DNA of 37,944 nt from positions 1-37,944 of IMG/VR virus record IMGVR_UViG_3300008219_000036; one strand, written 5' to 3'. A program made the position numbers and the translations under genes. This DNA comes from a virus. Positions 8,943 through 17,469 of the stretch are shown here, in pieces. The notes beneath the pieces are model-generated. The model worked only from the letters and a program-made list of their open reading frames with translations. It was not told the origin of the DNA and ran no database searches. Every line of letters starts with the position of its first letter. Position 1 is the first letter of the stretch.

Positions 8943-10753
8943 TGGCAACAAGACTAAGTCAACGTGTACGTATTCCACGCGGAGAATTTCTGCGTAACGC
9001 TACTATTAGGGACTTTAGTGGCGGGTGGAATGTTATTGACAACGATCTAAACCTAGATACAAGATTCGCAAAGACCCTCAAGAACATGCAACGCTCCGTA
9101 GATGGAGCATTAGAAGTGCGCCCTGGAACACGTCTCTTCGCTGACACAAGTGAGTTCATCGAAGAGATTGTTAACATGGACTACTTTAATGGGCAGATCA
9201 TTGCTGTAGGGTCTAACGGTAAGATTGTTCGTATCAACTCTATCGGCGAAGTTCGTATCATATGGGATGATGACTTTGCAAAGAACTTACCAGGAAGCCC
9301 TTCAGGTTGGGATACCACAGAGTTCTGTTCCTTTGCCGTATTCAACGGCGATCTAACAATACACAATGGTGTAAACAAACCGCTCATTATAGATGGTGGT
9401 ACAAATCTATGCACGTTCTTAAATGATCCCGCTACTGGTAGTAATGCTAACACGCCTATAGGACGTTATGCCGTTACACATGGACGTTATCTTTGTATTG
9501 GTGGCGACCCAGAAGATGGTGATGCTCTACATATAAGTTCCACTGATACATCTGGTGTGTTCTTAGGTGATCCTGATCCTAATGATAGTGTAACGCTGTC
9601 TCTTGGTTCGCGGGTTCCGATAGGCGACCAAACAATTAAGGGAATAGGACGCTTTCGTGATAGACTAGTTGTTGCTTTCGAAGAGGCACTTCTACCCGGT
9701 ACATTAGGAACATTTACTGGTAGTGATCACACACCAACATTCGATGATGCAATTGAGAATCATGGAACCATCTCACATAGAGTAATCCAGTCTCTAGGTG
9801 ATGATATGCTGTTCTGTGATCCAAACGGTGTAAGCTCAGTTCGTCGTGCACTCTTCACTGGTAATGTAAGACCAGAACGCTTTAGTCAGCTTGTTGACCC
9901 AGAGATACAGAAAGATGTCAACGCTATAACCTCTACTAAGATTCTAGAAGACTATGCTTTCTCCCTATACGACAGCCAAGACTATAACTATATGCTGTTT
10001 ATCCCACAGTGGACTACCATAACCAATAAGGTAGAAACTAGAGGGTTTGTCTTAAAGAAGATAGAGAGTTTAAAGATTACAGCGTGGCAAGAGTTTAGGG
10101 ATTGGAATTGGGGAGCAGCCTGTAGATCAGAACTGAAACGAGTATTCTTCTCTATAATAAAGGGTAGTGAAGTCTACATAATGGGTAACAACAACGATAA
10201 GATATATAGAGACTTCGAAAAGTCAGAAGAAATGTGGGACGATGACACTGCATTTGGAGATGGCCACGGTTGGAGTCCACATAGTGATGACAACGATAGT
10301 GGTGTTCCCATAAGGTTTGATTGGGAACTTCCTTGGGCTGATCATAATCAACGATTCAATCTAAAACAGAGTCGCTATATCAACTTTGATACCGAGGGAA
10401 TGGCAAGGTTCAAGGTAGATATGTATACCGATAACTTTATAGAAGACCCAGGTTACATTGGACAGAAGTGGGAAGATGATGAAGGATATTGGGACGATGG
10501 ATTTGGTTGGTACGACTCAGTAAGATCACCCGCTATAACCAAGGACTTTGTTGGGGGCAAAGCTCCTGGTTTCGGCAAACAAGCATACGGACAGGATTTT
10601 GGCAGTGGGAGACCGACAAAGCATGAAGGTCTTTACGGTTGGCCTGCGCGCTATAAAATCCAGAAACTTCGAATGTACGGAGACGCACATGGGCCATTGA
10701 AGTTTATCTCTTTGACCCTCGCATACTTAACAGGTTCAATAAGGGTAGCATAG
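8942..10753 (+). CDS. Tail nozzle / tubular B-like protein
   Basis: A 603-residue protein with many short beta strands and repeated G-D/N turns (YFNGQIIAVGSNGKIVRINS, GRFRDRLVVAFEE, LGDDMLFCDPNGVSSVRR), giving a beta-propeller-like impression. The C-terminal part is rich in Trp, Asp and Gly (EGYWDDGFGWYDS). Large beta proteins of this kind following the adaptor gene form the short tail nozzle in podoviruses. It overlaps the adaptor stop at TAATG. The assignment is from gene order and fold impression; there is no catalytic motif. Confidence 0.6.
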   Translation: MATRLSQRVRIPRGEFLRNATIRDFSGGWNVIDNDLNLDTRFAKTLKNMQRSVDGALEVRPGTRLFADTSEFIEEIVNMDYFNGQIIAVGSNGKIVRINSIGEVRIIWDDDFAKNLPGSPSGWDTTEFCSFAVFNGDLTIHNGVNKPLIIDGGTNLCTFLNDPATGSNANTPIGRYAVTHGRYLCIGGDPEDGDALHISSTDTSGVFLGDPDPNDSVTLSLGSRVPIGDQTIKGIGRFRDRLVVAFEEALLPGTLGTFTGSDHTPTFDDAIENHGTISHRVIQSLGDDMLFCDPNGVSSVRRALFTGNVRPERFSQLVDPEIQKDVNAITSTKILEDYAFSLYDSQDYNYMLFIPQWTTITNKVETRGFVLKKIESLKITAWQEFRDWNWGAACRSELKRVFFSIIKGSEVYIMGNNNDKIYRDFEKSEEMWDDDTAFGDGHGWSPHSDDNDSGVPIRFDWELPWADHNQRFNLKQSRYINFDTEGMARFKVDMYTDNFIEDPGYIGQKWEDDEGYWDDGFGWYDSVRSPAITKDFVGGKAPGFGKQAYGQDFGSGRPTKHEGLYGWPARYKIQKLRMYGDAHGPLKFISLTLAYLTGSIRVA

Positions 10754-10754
10754 C

Positions 10755-10928
10755 ATGGCATCAGAAGTTAACGTCACCATTCCCGCCGATGGCGAGAAGG
10801 CTTCAAAGTCTGAATTTCGTACTCAGTTCCAGACTATCAAGAACGAGATAGATGACTTGCAGCAAAAAACGGGTATCCCTGCGCGTCTTGCGTATGGAAC
10901 CATGAGCTTTAATCTAGCTAACCGATAG
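10755..10928 (+). CDS. Short tail-region protein, 57 residues
   Basis: A short reading frame starting at ATG 10755, directly after the nozzle stop, and ending with TAG at 10926-10928. The product starts MASEVNVTIPADGEKASKSE and continues with a charged helix (QTIKNEIDDLQQK) and a short tail. It fills what would otherwise be a 184-base gap in a region with almost no gaps, and its start and stop fit the spacing to both neighbours. Likely a small virion or fibre-attachment protein, but the function is not known. Confidence 0.6.
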   Translation: MASEVNVTIPADGEKASKSEFRTQFQTIKNEIDDLQQKTGIPARLAYGTMSFNLANR

Positions 10929-10937
10929 GAGTCGTCC

Positions 10938-11336
10938 ATGAGCGACAAGATTGGTGTATTGGGTGAAGGATCGACCCTGACGGCAGGAACAACTACCGTC
11001 TATACTGTTCCAAGTGCTAAAGCCGCTTTGGTACGCATATTCTACGAGTGCAAAGGTGCGGCTGATGGGACTACTGACCTAACAATTACGATAAACGGTA
11101 TCGCTGTGATGGTTCACAGTAATATAACAGCGTCTAACTTCTTGTTTTCGAGTCCTAATGCCATAAAAGAGGGGCCACTTTCGGCCCAGGCAACAGGTGT
11201 AGATGGAGACACTACTGGCGCTCCAGCTCCGATTGAGTATTACTTATCCGCTGGTGATACCGTTACTTATACGCTTGGTGGTTCTTCTGCATTGGCTATG
11301 AACATCCAGGCTGTTGGAACGGAGATTGATGTCTAA
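10938..11336 (+). CDS. Small beta-rich virion protein
   Basis: A 132-residue Ala/Gly/Thr-rich protein with a strand pattern (TTVYTVPSAKAALVRIFYECK, TDLTITINGIAVMV, AGDTVTYTLGG) that suggests a compact beta-sandwich. AGGAG lies 6 bases before the ATG, and the stop overlaps the fibre gene's ATG (TAATG at 11334-11338). It is most likely a tail or fibre-associated structural protein, or a chaperone/adaptor for the adjacent fibre. I do not recognise the family. Confidence 0.55.
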   Translation: MSDKIGVLGEGSTLTAGTTTVYTVPSAKAALVRIFYECKGAADGTTDLTITINGIAVMVHSNITASNFLFSSPNAIKEGPLSAQATGVDGDTTGAPAPIEYYLSAGDTVTYTLGGSSALAMNIQAVGTEIDV

Positions 11337-13975
11337 TGGCTGTGACTGCCAATTTCAACTTTGATCTTATCGAGTTTGATAAGACTCCTTGGCATGAGAT
11401 TCATCATAACTTCCAGCGAAGTGTTGATGCTCTGCTGAATAAGTATATATCTGTAACAAACTTCAAAGGTGTATGGGATAATTCTCTCTCTATTTCCAAA
11501 GATGATATATACGTAGACCCTGATCTTGGCAGTCTTTGGAAGTCACTAGTTGCTCACACATCTTCGACGAGTGGTACGTTCGCAGCCGATCGTGCGACTA
11601 ACGCTGGTCGTTGGGAAGGCTTCACCGTTAACATTCAGAATGGCGGAGCTTGGGCAGCTTCTACAGCTTATGCCGTTAATACCTTCTTAACTGATAGTGG
11701 TAGATTTGGTGTCACTATCAACACATATACGTCTGATCCAACATCATACGACAATGATGTGACCAATGGAAACATAATCACACTCATTGACAGTACTGCT
11801 CGTAAGGATGAAGACTTCTTTATCGTAGATTCCGCGGATGTAACCAAACGCTGGAACTTTGAAGTTTCTAATATCCCTACTGGTACTACAAATGTGTGGA
11901 CTGTTCCATATGATGCTTCAGTTACGACTGACATATTTGTTGGAAGAGATACTCCTCAGACGCTATCAAATAAGGTATTGAACGCTCCTCAGATAAACGA
12001 TACATCTCAGGATCACCAGTATGTGTTTGCTGTAAATGAGTTGGCAGATGATCGGACAGTTACTCTTCCTCTGCTAACTGGCAATGATACGTTTGTATTT
12101 GAGTCACATGCTCAAACTCTTACTAACAAGACTCTTGCCGGTCTAACCTTGTCAGACGATTTACAATTCAGTAATGCTAACCCTAATATAATCGGTGCTG
12201 ACACCGATGGCGCTCTATCAATAACGGCTGACACTGCCACAAACCAAGGTGGTAACATTGTTCTTTACGGCAACACGCATGGAACCAAAGCGCAAGATAT
12301 AGAGTTCCGTGCTGATGCAACTATAGTTATGAACTGGGACGAATCTGGCAGCAAGTGGGCCATTACTGGAGGACTAGATGTATCAACCGATCTTGATGTA
12401 GATGGTACGGCTAACCTCGACGCGGTAGACATCGATGGTAATGTTCAGCTTGATGGGACGTTGACAGTTGGAGTTGACGGAACAGGTAAGGATGTCAAGT
12501 TCTTTGGTGATACTAGTAGTGCATTTATACTCTGGGATGAGAGCGCAGATAAGTTGTTAACTGCTGGTGGTGCGGTTATTGACATTGTTAAAGACAAGTT
12601 GTTGATTGGTAGTACAGCCGTAACAACTACTGCTGCTCAGTTGAACATTTTAGATGGTGCAACAGTCACTACTGCTGAACTCAATCTAATCGATGGTGGC
12701 ACAGCACGCGGCACGACATCAGTAGCTAGCGGAGATGGTATACTCATCAATGATGCTGGCACGATGCGTATGACAAACGTCGATACAGTTTCGACGTATT
12801 TTGCTAGTCATTCTGTTGGTGGTGGAAACATAGTTACGACAGGAGCCTTAGACGCTGGCTCTATTACTAGTGGATTCGGATCGATCGATAACGGTAGTAG
12901 TACCATCACAACTACTGGGGCTGTTGGTACAGGAGCACTTACTGTAGGAAGTGGTGTTGTAACCATTCCATCAGGAGCCTATGACGCTCCAAGTTTGACC
13001 TTCTCTGGCGATACTGACATGGGCCTATATGCTGCGGCAGCCAATACTTTAGGTATATGGGCTAGTGCAGGAATAGGGATTGGAACAAACAATCCAGACG
13101 GCGACGGTATCCACTATCAGAGTGCTGGAACTGCTGGCACTGTCACTGCACACACAGACGCCGACGAACTAGTCATTGAAAGTAATGCAAGTGCAGGTAT
13201 ATCAATACTAACTCCTAATGATGATCTTGGTTCGCTTTACTTTGGAGACCCGGATGACAACGACGTCATGTCCGTCAGGGGGGACCACGCAAACAACAGG
13301 CTTGCGTTCTATGCTAATGGAGGAAACCCCTCTTGGTATATTAACAACGGACATAACTTCTTCCCACACGTAACAGAAAGTTATCTAATTGGTAACAGTA
13401 GTTATGAAGTTGGAACTATCTACGTACAGAACTCTATTGTTGTTTCCGATAAACGTCGAAAAACGGATCATGGTGCACTTGATGAAGCTGCCGCAATAAT
13501 CGGAGCACTTGACCCCAGGTGGTTTACGTTTAAGGACACCGTTGTCGATGATATTACAACGACAGTAAAGCGTCCTAAGATGAAAACCAAGAGAACTACT
13601 TCAACTGAGATCGTTGAGGTTGACGGAAAGTTAGTGCAGAAGAAGGTGACAAAGAACGTCAAGAAGCCCGTCTATGAGTCAAAAGATGTTCATGATGAAG
13701 ACGGCAATGTTATCGGCACTAAAGACGAGCCTGTGTTTGAGAGTGTTGAGGAAGTTGAAAAGGGTAGGACCATAACTCACTCAGAACGTAGAGCAGGTTT
13801 AATGGCACAAGACGTTAAGTCTGCGATGGATGGTCTGGGGATTAATGATAGCTGGACATTATATCGGTACGATGAAGAGTCAGATACACACTCTCTGCAA
13901 TATCAAGAGTTAATTGCTGTTCTAGTAGGTGCGGTGAAATCTCTACAATCTCGTGTTGATGCGTTAGAGGGGTAA
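11336..13975 (+). CDS. Tail fibre/spike with C-terminal peptidase S74 chaperone
   Basis: An 879-residue receptor-binding fibre. The N-terminus (1-150) is probably the virion anchor. The middle has repeated shaft motifs such as TLSNKVL/TLTNKTLAG and AAQLNILDGATVTTAELNLI, typical of trimeric phage fibres. The C-terminus is an intramolecular chaperone of the endosialidase type (S74): SDKRRK with S704 and K709 in the spacing of the self-cleaving Ser/Lys dyad, then RRAGLMAQDV and LQYQELIAVLVGAVKSLQSRV, a final trimer coiled coil. The chaperone should fold the trimer and then cut itself off. Unusual is a long Lys/Glu/Val-rich stretch of about 80 residues between the catalytic motif and the GLMAQDV segment. 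Confidence 0.85.
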   Translation: MAVTANFNFDLIEFDKTPWHEIHHNFQRSVDALLNKYISVTNFKGVWDNSLSISKDDIYVDPDLGSLWKSLVAHTSSTSGTFAADRATNAGRWEGFTVNIQNGGAWAASTAYAVNTFLTDSGRFGVTINTYTSDPTSYDNDVTNGNIITLIDSTARKDEDFFIVDSADVTKRWNFEVSNIPTGTTNVWTVPYDASVTTDIFVGRDTPQTLSNKVLNAPQINDTSQDHQYVFAVNELADDRTVTLPLLTGNDTFVFESHAQTLTNKTLAGLTLSDDLQFSNANPNIIGADTDGALSITADTATNQGGNIVLYGNTHGTKAQDIEFRADATIVMNWDESGSKWAITGGLDVSTDLDVDGTANLDAVDIDGNVQLDGTLTVGVDGTGKDVKFFGDTSSAFILWDESADKLLTAGGAVIDIVKDKLLIGSTAVTTTAAQLNILDGATVTTAELNLIDGGTARGTTSVASGDGILINDAGTMRMTNVDTVSTYFASHSVGGGNIVTTGALDAGSITSGFGSIDNGSSTITTTGAVGTGALTVGSGVVTIPSGAYDAPSLTFSGDTDMGLYAAAANTLGIWASAGIGIGTNNPDGDGIHYQSAGTAGTVTAHTDADELVIESNASAGISILTPNDDLGSLYFGDPDDNDVMSVRGDHANNRLAFYANGGNPSWYINNGHNFFPHVTESYLIGNSSYEVGTIYVQNSIVVSDKRRKTDHGALDEAAAIIGALDPRWFTFKDTVVDDITTTVKRPKMKTKRTTSTEIVEVDGKLVQKKVTKNVKKPVYESKDVHDEDGNVIGTKDEPVFESVEEVEKGRTITHSERRAGLMAQDVKSAMDGLGINDSWTLYRYDEESDTHSLQYQELIAVLVGAVKSLQSRVDALEG

Positions 13976-13976
13976 A

Positions 13977-14183
13977 ATGCAAATAGACTCTAACTTCATA
14001 AACCTAACTCTGCGCTATCTTGACATGGCCCAGATTCCAGCGTCAGAGGCTGTTACCTTTGTTCGTGTACGCCAGCAGTGGCAAGCTATTCTGGATTCAC
14101 CTGGAAATAAGCAAGTTGTTGAAGAAGTTGAAGATGTTACAGAAGACAAGCAACCTGACTTCGATCCAATGAATAGCCTGTAG
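13977..14183 (+). CDS. Small hypothetical protein after the fibre gene
   Basis: A 68-residue protein starting one base after the fibre stop, with GAGGGG just upstream. The first 40 residues form a probable helix pair (FINLTLRYLDMAQIPASEAVTFVRVRQ shape), and the C-terminal 25 are acidic (VVEEVEDVTEDKQ). No recognised domain. It lies between fibre and lysis genes, so it could be a fibre assembly factor or part of the lysis block. Confidence 0.55.
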   Translation: MQIDSNFINLTLRYLDMAQIPASEAVTFVRVRQQWQAILDSPGNKQVVEEVEDVTEDKQPDFDPMNSL

Positions 14184-14198
14184 TAGGAAGAGAGTTAA

Positions 14199-14573
14199 AT
14201 GGATGGCGCAATTGATATCAAGCTGGTTATCACGATCGGTGGGATACTGTTCTCAGTTGCTGGAGCAGCAGCAGTAGCAAAACAGCAGATAAGAAGCCTT
14301 GTAGTACAGTTAATAGACATTGAAAAACGGTTAAGAGTACTTGATGGTCGCACAGATAAACAGCAGACTACTATTGAAACAAACGCACAAAGACTTAATG
14401 TGATTTCTTCAATGATGGACCCACCAACAATGGAGCGACGTCATAGAGAGTCAGCAAGTATTCTAGCAAGGATCAATATTCTTGAGAAGCAAACAAGTCG
14501 TCTTGAGCATATGCACAATGATAATCACCCTCCAGTAGCTACGACGTGGAATGGAGGAAAAGATGGTGAATAA
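14199..14573 (+). CDS. Membrane-anchored coiled-coil protein of the lysis block
   Basis: A 124-residue protein with one N-terminal membrane segment about residues 7-26 (IKLVITIGGILFSVAGAAAV), followed by a long charged helix with heptad spacing (QLIDIEKRLRVLDGRTDKQQ; later SILARINILEKQTSRLEHM). It precedes the endopeptidase gene and overlaps its start. Such single-pass coiled-coil proteins in lysis cassettes can be inner-membrane spanins or accessory proteins. A better spanin pair lies downstream, so the role here stays open. A ribosome binding site (AGGAAGAGAG) precedes the ATG. Confidence 0.6.
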   Translation: MDGAIDIKLVITIGGILFSVAGAAAVAKQQIRSLVVQLIDIEKRLRVLDGRTDKQQTTIETNAQRLNVISSMMDPPTMERRHRESASILARINILEKQTSRLEHMHNDNHPPVATTWNGGKDGE

Positions 14574-14970
14574 ATGGTCTAAGACATCGCATGAAAGATT
14601 ATCAAGTTGTCATGTTGATCTACAAAGAGTGTTTAATAAGGTTCTAATCTATCGAGATTGCTCGGTACTTGAAGGAGAAAGAGGAGCGGAGACACAGAAC
14701 AAATACTACGCAGAAGGTAAGTCTAGGCTCACTTATCCACACAGTATGCACAACAAACGTCCGTCACTTGCAGTAGATGTTGTGCCATACCCTGTACCAG
14801 ATTGGAATGATCCAAGACCATTCATCCGATTCGGAATGTTTGTTATTGGATTGGCAGCGGGTATCGATGTTAATCTACGATGGGGAGGAGACTGGGACCG
14901 TGACTTCGACCTAAAGGATCAGCGGTTCAATGATTATCCACACTTTGAATTACATGGAGTAGAAAAGTAA
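14563..14970 (+). CDS. M15 family peptidoglycan endopeptidase (endolysin)
   Basis: A 135-residue zinc peptidase of the L-alanyl-D-glutamate / VanY-like M15 group, which cuts the peptide crosslinks of peptidoglycan at lysis. Zinc and catalytic residues are visible: H63 and D72 in SMHNKRPSLAVD, a conserved RWGGDWD at about 107-112, and H127 in PHFEL. Length is typical for single-domain phage endolysins, and no signal peptide or binding domain is present. An in-frame ATG at 14551 exists, but I start at 14563 because GGAGG at 14553-14557 then has a 5-base spacer. It needs a partner to cross the membrane, and hydrophobic genes follow. Confidence 0.88.
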   Translation: MVNKWSKTSHERLSSCHVDLQRVFNKVLIYRDCSVLEGERGAETQNKYYAEGKSRLTYPHSMHNKRPSLAVDVVPYPVPDWNDPRPFIRFGMFVIGLAAGIDVNLRWGGDWDRDFDLKDQRFNDYPHFELHGVEK

Positions 14971-15152
14971 TGGACATGGCAGCTTTATTAGGTGAATGGT
15001 GGACTGTTATTACTTCTGTTATAGCACTCGCTTCAGCAGTTGCGGCAGTTACACCTACCAAGATCGATAATAATGCTATCGATGCAGTACTTCGAATTAT
15101 CAATCTAGCTGGTTTGAATATCGGTCAAGCCAAAAACGCGGACGATAAGTAA
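14970..15152 (+). CDS. Putative holin, 60 residues
   Basis: A small protein with a single predicted membrane segment at about residues 10-29 (WTVITSVIALASAVAAVTP) and a second amphipathic stretch (AIDAVLRIINLAGLNIG) before a charged Lys/Asp tail. Start and stop overlap both neighbours (TAATG). A small hydrophobic protein between endolysin and spanins is a good holin candidate, which would open the inner membrane for the endolysin at a set time. There is no single diagnostic motif for holins, so this is inferred from size, hydrophobicity and position. Confidence 0.6.
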   Translation: MDMAALLGEWWTVITSVIALASAVAAVTPTKIDNNAIDAVLRIINLAGLNIGQAKNADDK

Positions 15153-15367
15153 TGATAGCAACGGTAGTAGCCAAAGTAATAACAGGACTGCTATCGAAGA
15201 TTGCTGTTCCGGCTGTTGCGTTCGTCGCAGGAAAGAGGAGTGCAGCAGCCGGTCAGCAGAAGGATGCTATGGAAAAGGGAATTGAACGTGCCAAAACTGA
15301 TACGAGTGTCAGCACTATGTCTGACGATGATCTCGATAAGCAGTTGCTCAGGCATACTCGTAAGTAA
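15152..15367 (+). CDS. Putative inner-membrane spanin (Rz-like)
   Basis: A 71-residue protein with an N-terminal membrane segment at residues 3-27 (ATVVAKVITGLLSKIAVPAV), then a charged helical domain (KRSAAAGQQKDAMEKGIERAK) and a C-terminus with MSDDDLDKQLLR. That is the layout of an inner-membrane spanin, which reaches across the periplasm to its outer-membrane partner and helps fuse the two membranes at the last step of lysis. A second lipoprotein gene is nested in its +1 frame (15288-15491), as in lambda Rz/Rz1. It is short for an i-spanin, so its periplasmic reach would be limited unless it forms multimers. Confidence 0.6.
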   Translation: MIATVVAKVITGLLSKIAVPAVAFVAGKRSAAAGQQKDAMEKGIERAKTDTSVSTMSDDDLDKQLLRHTRK

Positions 15368-15491
15368 TGGATGCACTTGGACTAAGACTATTACCATTAC
15401 TAATGATGACCTTGGGTCGATGTCTCGCCATCTTAAAGAGCAGGTAGCTGCTCATAATATAGAGTGGGAGAAGAATTGTAAGAAGGGGTGA
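15288..15491 (+). CDS. Putative outer-membrane spanin lipoprotein (Rz1-like), nested start
   Basis: A 67-residue lipoprotein read in the +1 frame relative to the i-spanin gene and starting inside it. GTG at 15288 is preceded by AAAAGGGA (15273-15280) with a 7-base spacer. The product begins MPKLIRVSALCLTMISISSC: a basic start, a hydrophobic core and a lipobox ISSC with Cys20 as the lipidation site. The mature part (SGILVSNGCTWTK, then DDLGSMSRHLKEQVAAHNIEWEKNC) resembles small lysis-cassette proteins that end in an AHN-x-x-WE-x-x-C motif. It extends 124 bases past the i-spanin stop. Longer in-frame starts exist upstream (TTG 15201, ATG 15264), but they would bury the signal sequence. Confidence 0.6.
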   Translation: MPKLIRVSALCLTMISISSCSGILVSNGCTWTKTITITNDDLGSMSRHLKEQVAAHNIEWEKNCKKG

Positions 15492-15506
15492 TTATTTAGG
15501 AACCAC

Positions 15507-15746
15507 ATGTTTAAGATTGTACTAACGATATGTTTTATGATGCATCAATCATGTATCAATATGGTAAGTAATGAGACGTTCGACAGTCCCGAATCATGTG
15601 ACGAGAACATTATAAGAGATAAAGATCATCCAATACTCGAACAAATCTTTCAGGAATATGGTCCTTTTAATTATAACGCCCAATGTATAGAGAACAAAGA
15701 TGAGCCTTCTACAGACGATTACAAAGCGCCAACAGCGGACATCTGA
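15507..15746 (+). CDS. Small secreted Cys-containing protein
   Basis: A 79-residue protein whose start (MFKIVLTICFMMHQSC) looks like a short signal peptide or lipoprotein signal; the mature part has Cys near residues 31 and 60, which may form a disulfide in the periplasm. AGGA with a 5-base spacer precedes the ATG. It follows the spanin pair and its last 47 bases overlap the next gene. Likely a periplasmic late protein tied to lysis or exclusion; no family is recognised. Confidence 0.5.
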   Translation: MFKIVLTICFMMHQSCINMVSNETFDSPESCDENIIRDKDHPILEQIFQEYGPFNYNAQCIENKDEPSTDDYKAPTADI

Positions 15747-17469
15747 TCCAAGAGGTCATCCGGTCACACCATCGGGCAACCTACCTGGAGATGATACACA
15801 AGGCTTTCGTCATAGTCCTCCTTCCGGCTTGCCGAAACTCGGTGATCTAGGGCAAGGAGATGACACGCTAGTCGCTCATATATCACCTGAAGAAGCTAGG
15901 TTGTTATCTCAACGTGGTGGGATTGGGACGCGCAACCCGGATACTGGACTCTTGCAGTTCTTTGGTGACTATGGTGGGTGGTCGTGGGAAGGTGGAGAAG
16001 CAACTGGCGAAGGAGGTTATGGTGGAACTGGTGGAACTGGTGATGATGCTGATATACAAGATGAGCTATCAGGTCTTCCAGGTCTTCCAGGTTTTTCTAC
16101 TCCACTCGCTCCCGAACCGACCGAACCGACCGACCCCGCACAGACCTTCACGACGCCGCTTTGGCATAATCAAGCTGAACTTAATACCATCAATACTGCA
16201 CCAATTTACGGAATCTCGCCTGATATATTAAGTGCTTTTGCAAGGAGTAATGAATCTGGAGCTTTACCACCAGGCGCTAACGTAGAAATTGGACTTGGAG
16301 GGGATGAGATAACATTTACTGATCCCAATATCCCTGGAGGGAGGTCTACTTTTTCTGCTAGTCCGCCTGATCTTTTCAGTATGCCTGGGTCTGTTCCAGA
16401 AGGCATTCTTCGTGGAGCAATGGGTCTAATGGCTCCTGGTGTGGGTGCATTAGCCTCACTTCTTCCTGCCGATCCTGATCCTCTAGAATCGTTTCTCTTT
16501 TCAAGAGATGCCGCAATAGATGCAGAACAAGATGCGCAACTTGCTGGTGAAGGAGAACAAACACCAGGAGTTGCTACTGGTCTGCCTCGTGGGCCTTCTC
16601 CTTCTGTTGCTCCTGAAGCAATACCACCTGAGTTTCTCGCACAACCACACTTTGATACGGTTCTTGCTCAAGTGCTTGGTAGAACACCTAATCCGGGGAT
16701 TGAGCAAGAAAGGTTCGAAGACATTATTAACCGCGGATTACAGGGTGTATTTGACAGAGAGACAGATGGTATACCAGAATCGGTTGGAAGCCTGGAAGAT
16801 TTACTCTCGTTCTTTAATCCAGGCACTGGTGCACAGTTGCTCGGTGAAGAAAGCGGAAGGCTTCGTGATCAGTTTAGAGGTGATGTAAGTACAGCCTTTG
16901 ATGACTTCCAACCTTTCCGTGACTTCGCCGCATCGCCAGAAGCAGGCTCTCTTGCAGATCGTATCACACAGGACCAACAGACAGCAGCATTCAATGAACT
17001 CTCTAATCAGATAAACCGTGGTACTCTGTCTGCTCGTGGTGAGCAGCTTGCAAACTTAAATATAGGTCAGCAGTTTGAGCCAGCTAGAGAACGTGTTGGA
17101 CAAACACTTAGTGATGTAGCTGAAGAACGTAGGCTGGGATTGACGGATCTCCGTGATGAGGCTCTTGGTAATATCTCTCAATTCCAGTTAGGGCGTCCAG
17201 AACGCACTCTGTCTGAAAGGCTTGCCGAACGTGATGCATTTACTGAGACAAGTCTTTCAAACTTCGATCAAGATGTACGAAGCGGACTTGGGCTTGAGCC
17301 TCTGTTCGATCGTCAAGGAGCATTTGAAGTTGGTGCAAGTGGACAAGGACTTGTGAGTGGTGGTCCGCAAGATGCTAGTTTAGATGTTATAGCAGCGGGT
17401 GAACGAGATATACCGGGTAGACGCACAACAACTCGTGGTCTAGGACGGTCAGGTAGTGGGAGTTTCTAA
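15700..17469 (+). CDS. Putative internal virion / DNA ejection protein A
   Basis: A 589-residue protein that opens the internal-protein block. The N-terminal third is Pro/Gly-rich and disordered, with GDDTLVAHISPEEARLLSQRGG and short tandem peptides (GGTGGT, GLPGLPG, EPTEPTD). The C-terminal half is helical and charged (ADRITQDQQTAAFNELSNQI, then ERVGQTLSDVAEERRLGLTD), which fits a protein packed in the head and ejected with DNA. The start at 15700 lies within the previous gene and has only a weak GAG upstream, so the exact N-terminus is uncertain. Function is inferred from position before three other proteins of similar character. Confidence 0.55.
   Translation: MSLLQTITKRQQRTSDPRGHPVTPSGNLPGDDTQGFRHSPPSGLPKLGDLGQGDDTLVAHISPEEARLLSQRGGIGTRNPDTGLLQFFGDYGGWSWEGGEATGEGGYGGTGGTGDDADIQDELSGLPGLPGFSTPLAPEPTEPTDPAQTFTTPLWHNQAELNTINTAPIYGISPDILSAFARSNESGALPPGANVEIGLGGDEITFTDPNIPGGRSTFSASPPDLFSMPGSVPEGILRGAMGLMAPGVGALASLLPADPDPLESFLFSRDAAIDAEQDAQLAGEGEQTPGVATGLPRGPSPSVAPEAIPPEFLAQPHFDTVLAQVLGRTPNPGIEQERFEDIINRGLQGVFDRETDGIPESVGSLEDLLSFFNPGTGAQLLGEESGRLRDQFRGDVSTAFDDFQPFRDFAASPEAGSLADRITQDQQTAAFNELSNQINRGTLSARGEQLANLNIGQQFEPARERVGQTLSDVAEERRLGLTDLRDEALGNISQFQLGRPERTLSERLAERDAFTETSLSNFDQDVRSGLGLEPLFDRQGAFEVGASGQGLVSGGPQDASLDVIAAGERDIPGRRTTTRGLGRSGSGSF
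16021..16131 (+). repeat. Three short 9-bp in-frame tandem repeats
   Basis: Inside the 589-residue gene, three different 9-bp units occur as tandem copies within about 110 bases: GGTGGAACT twice from 16021, AGGTCTTCC twice from 16071 (plus a degenerate third copy), and CGAACCGAC twice from 16113. Each adds three residues per unit, so the frame is kept. They mark a flexible linker likely to vary in length between relatives. Confidence 0.7.

Noticed and set aside
15367-15447. 26-codon frame starting at the TAATG after the i-spanin gene
   Set aside because: Too short, and overlaps the much better supported lipoprotein frame; its only Cys has no proper lipobox.
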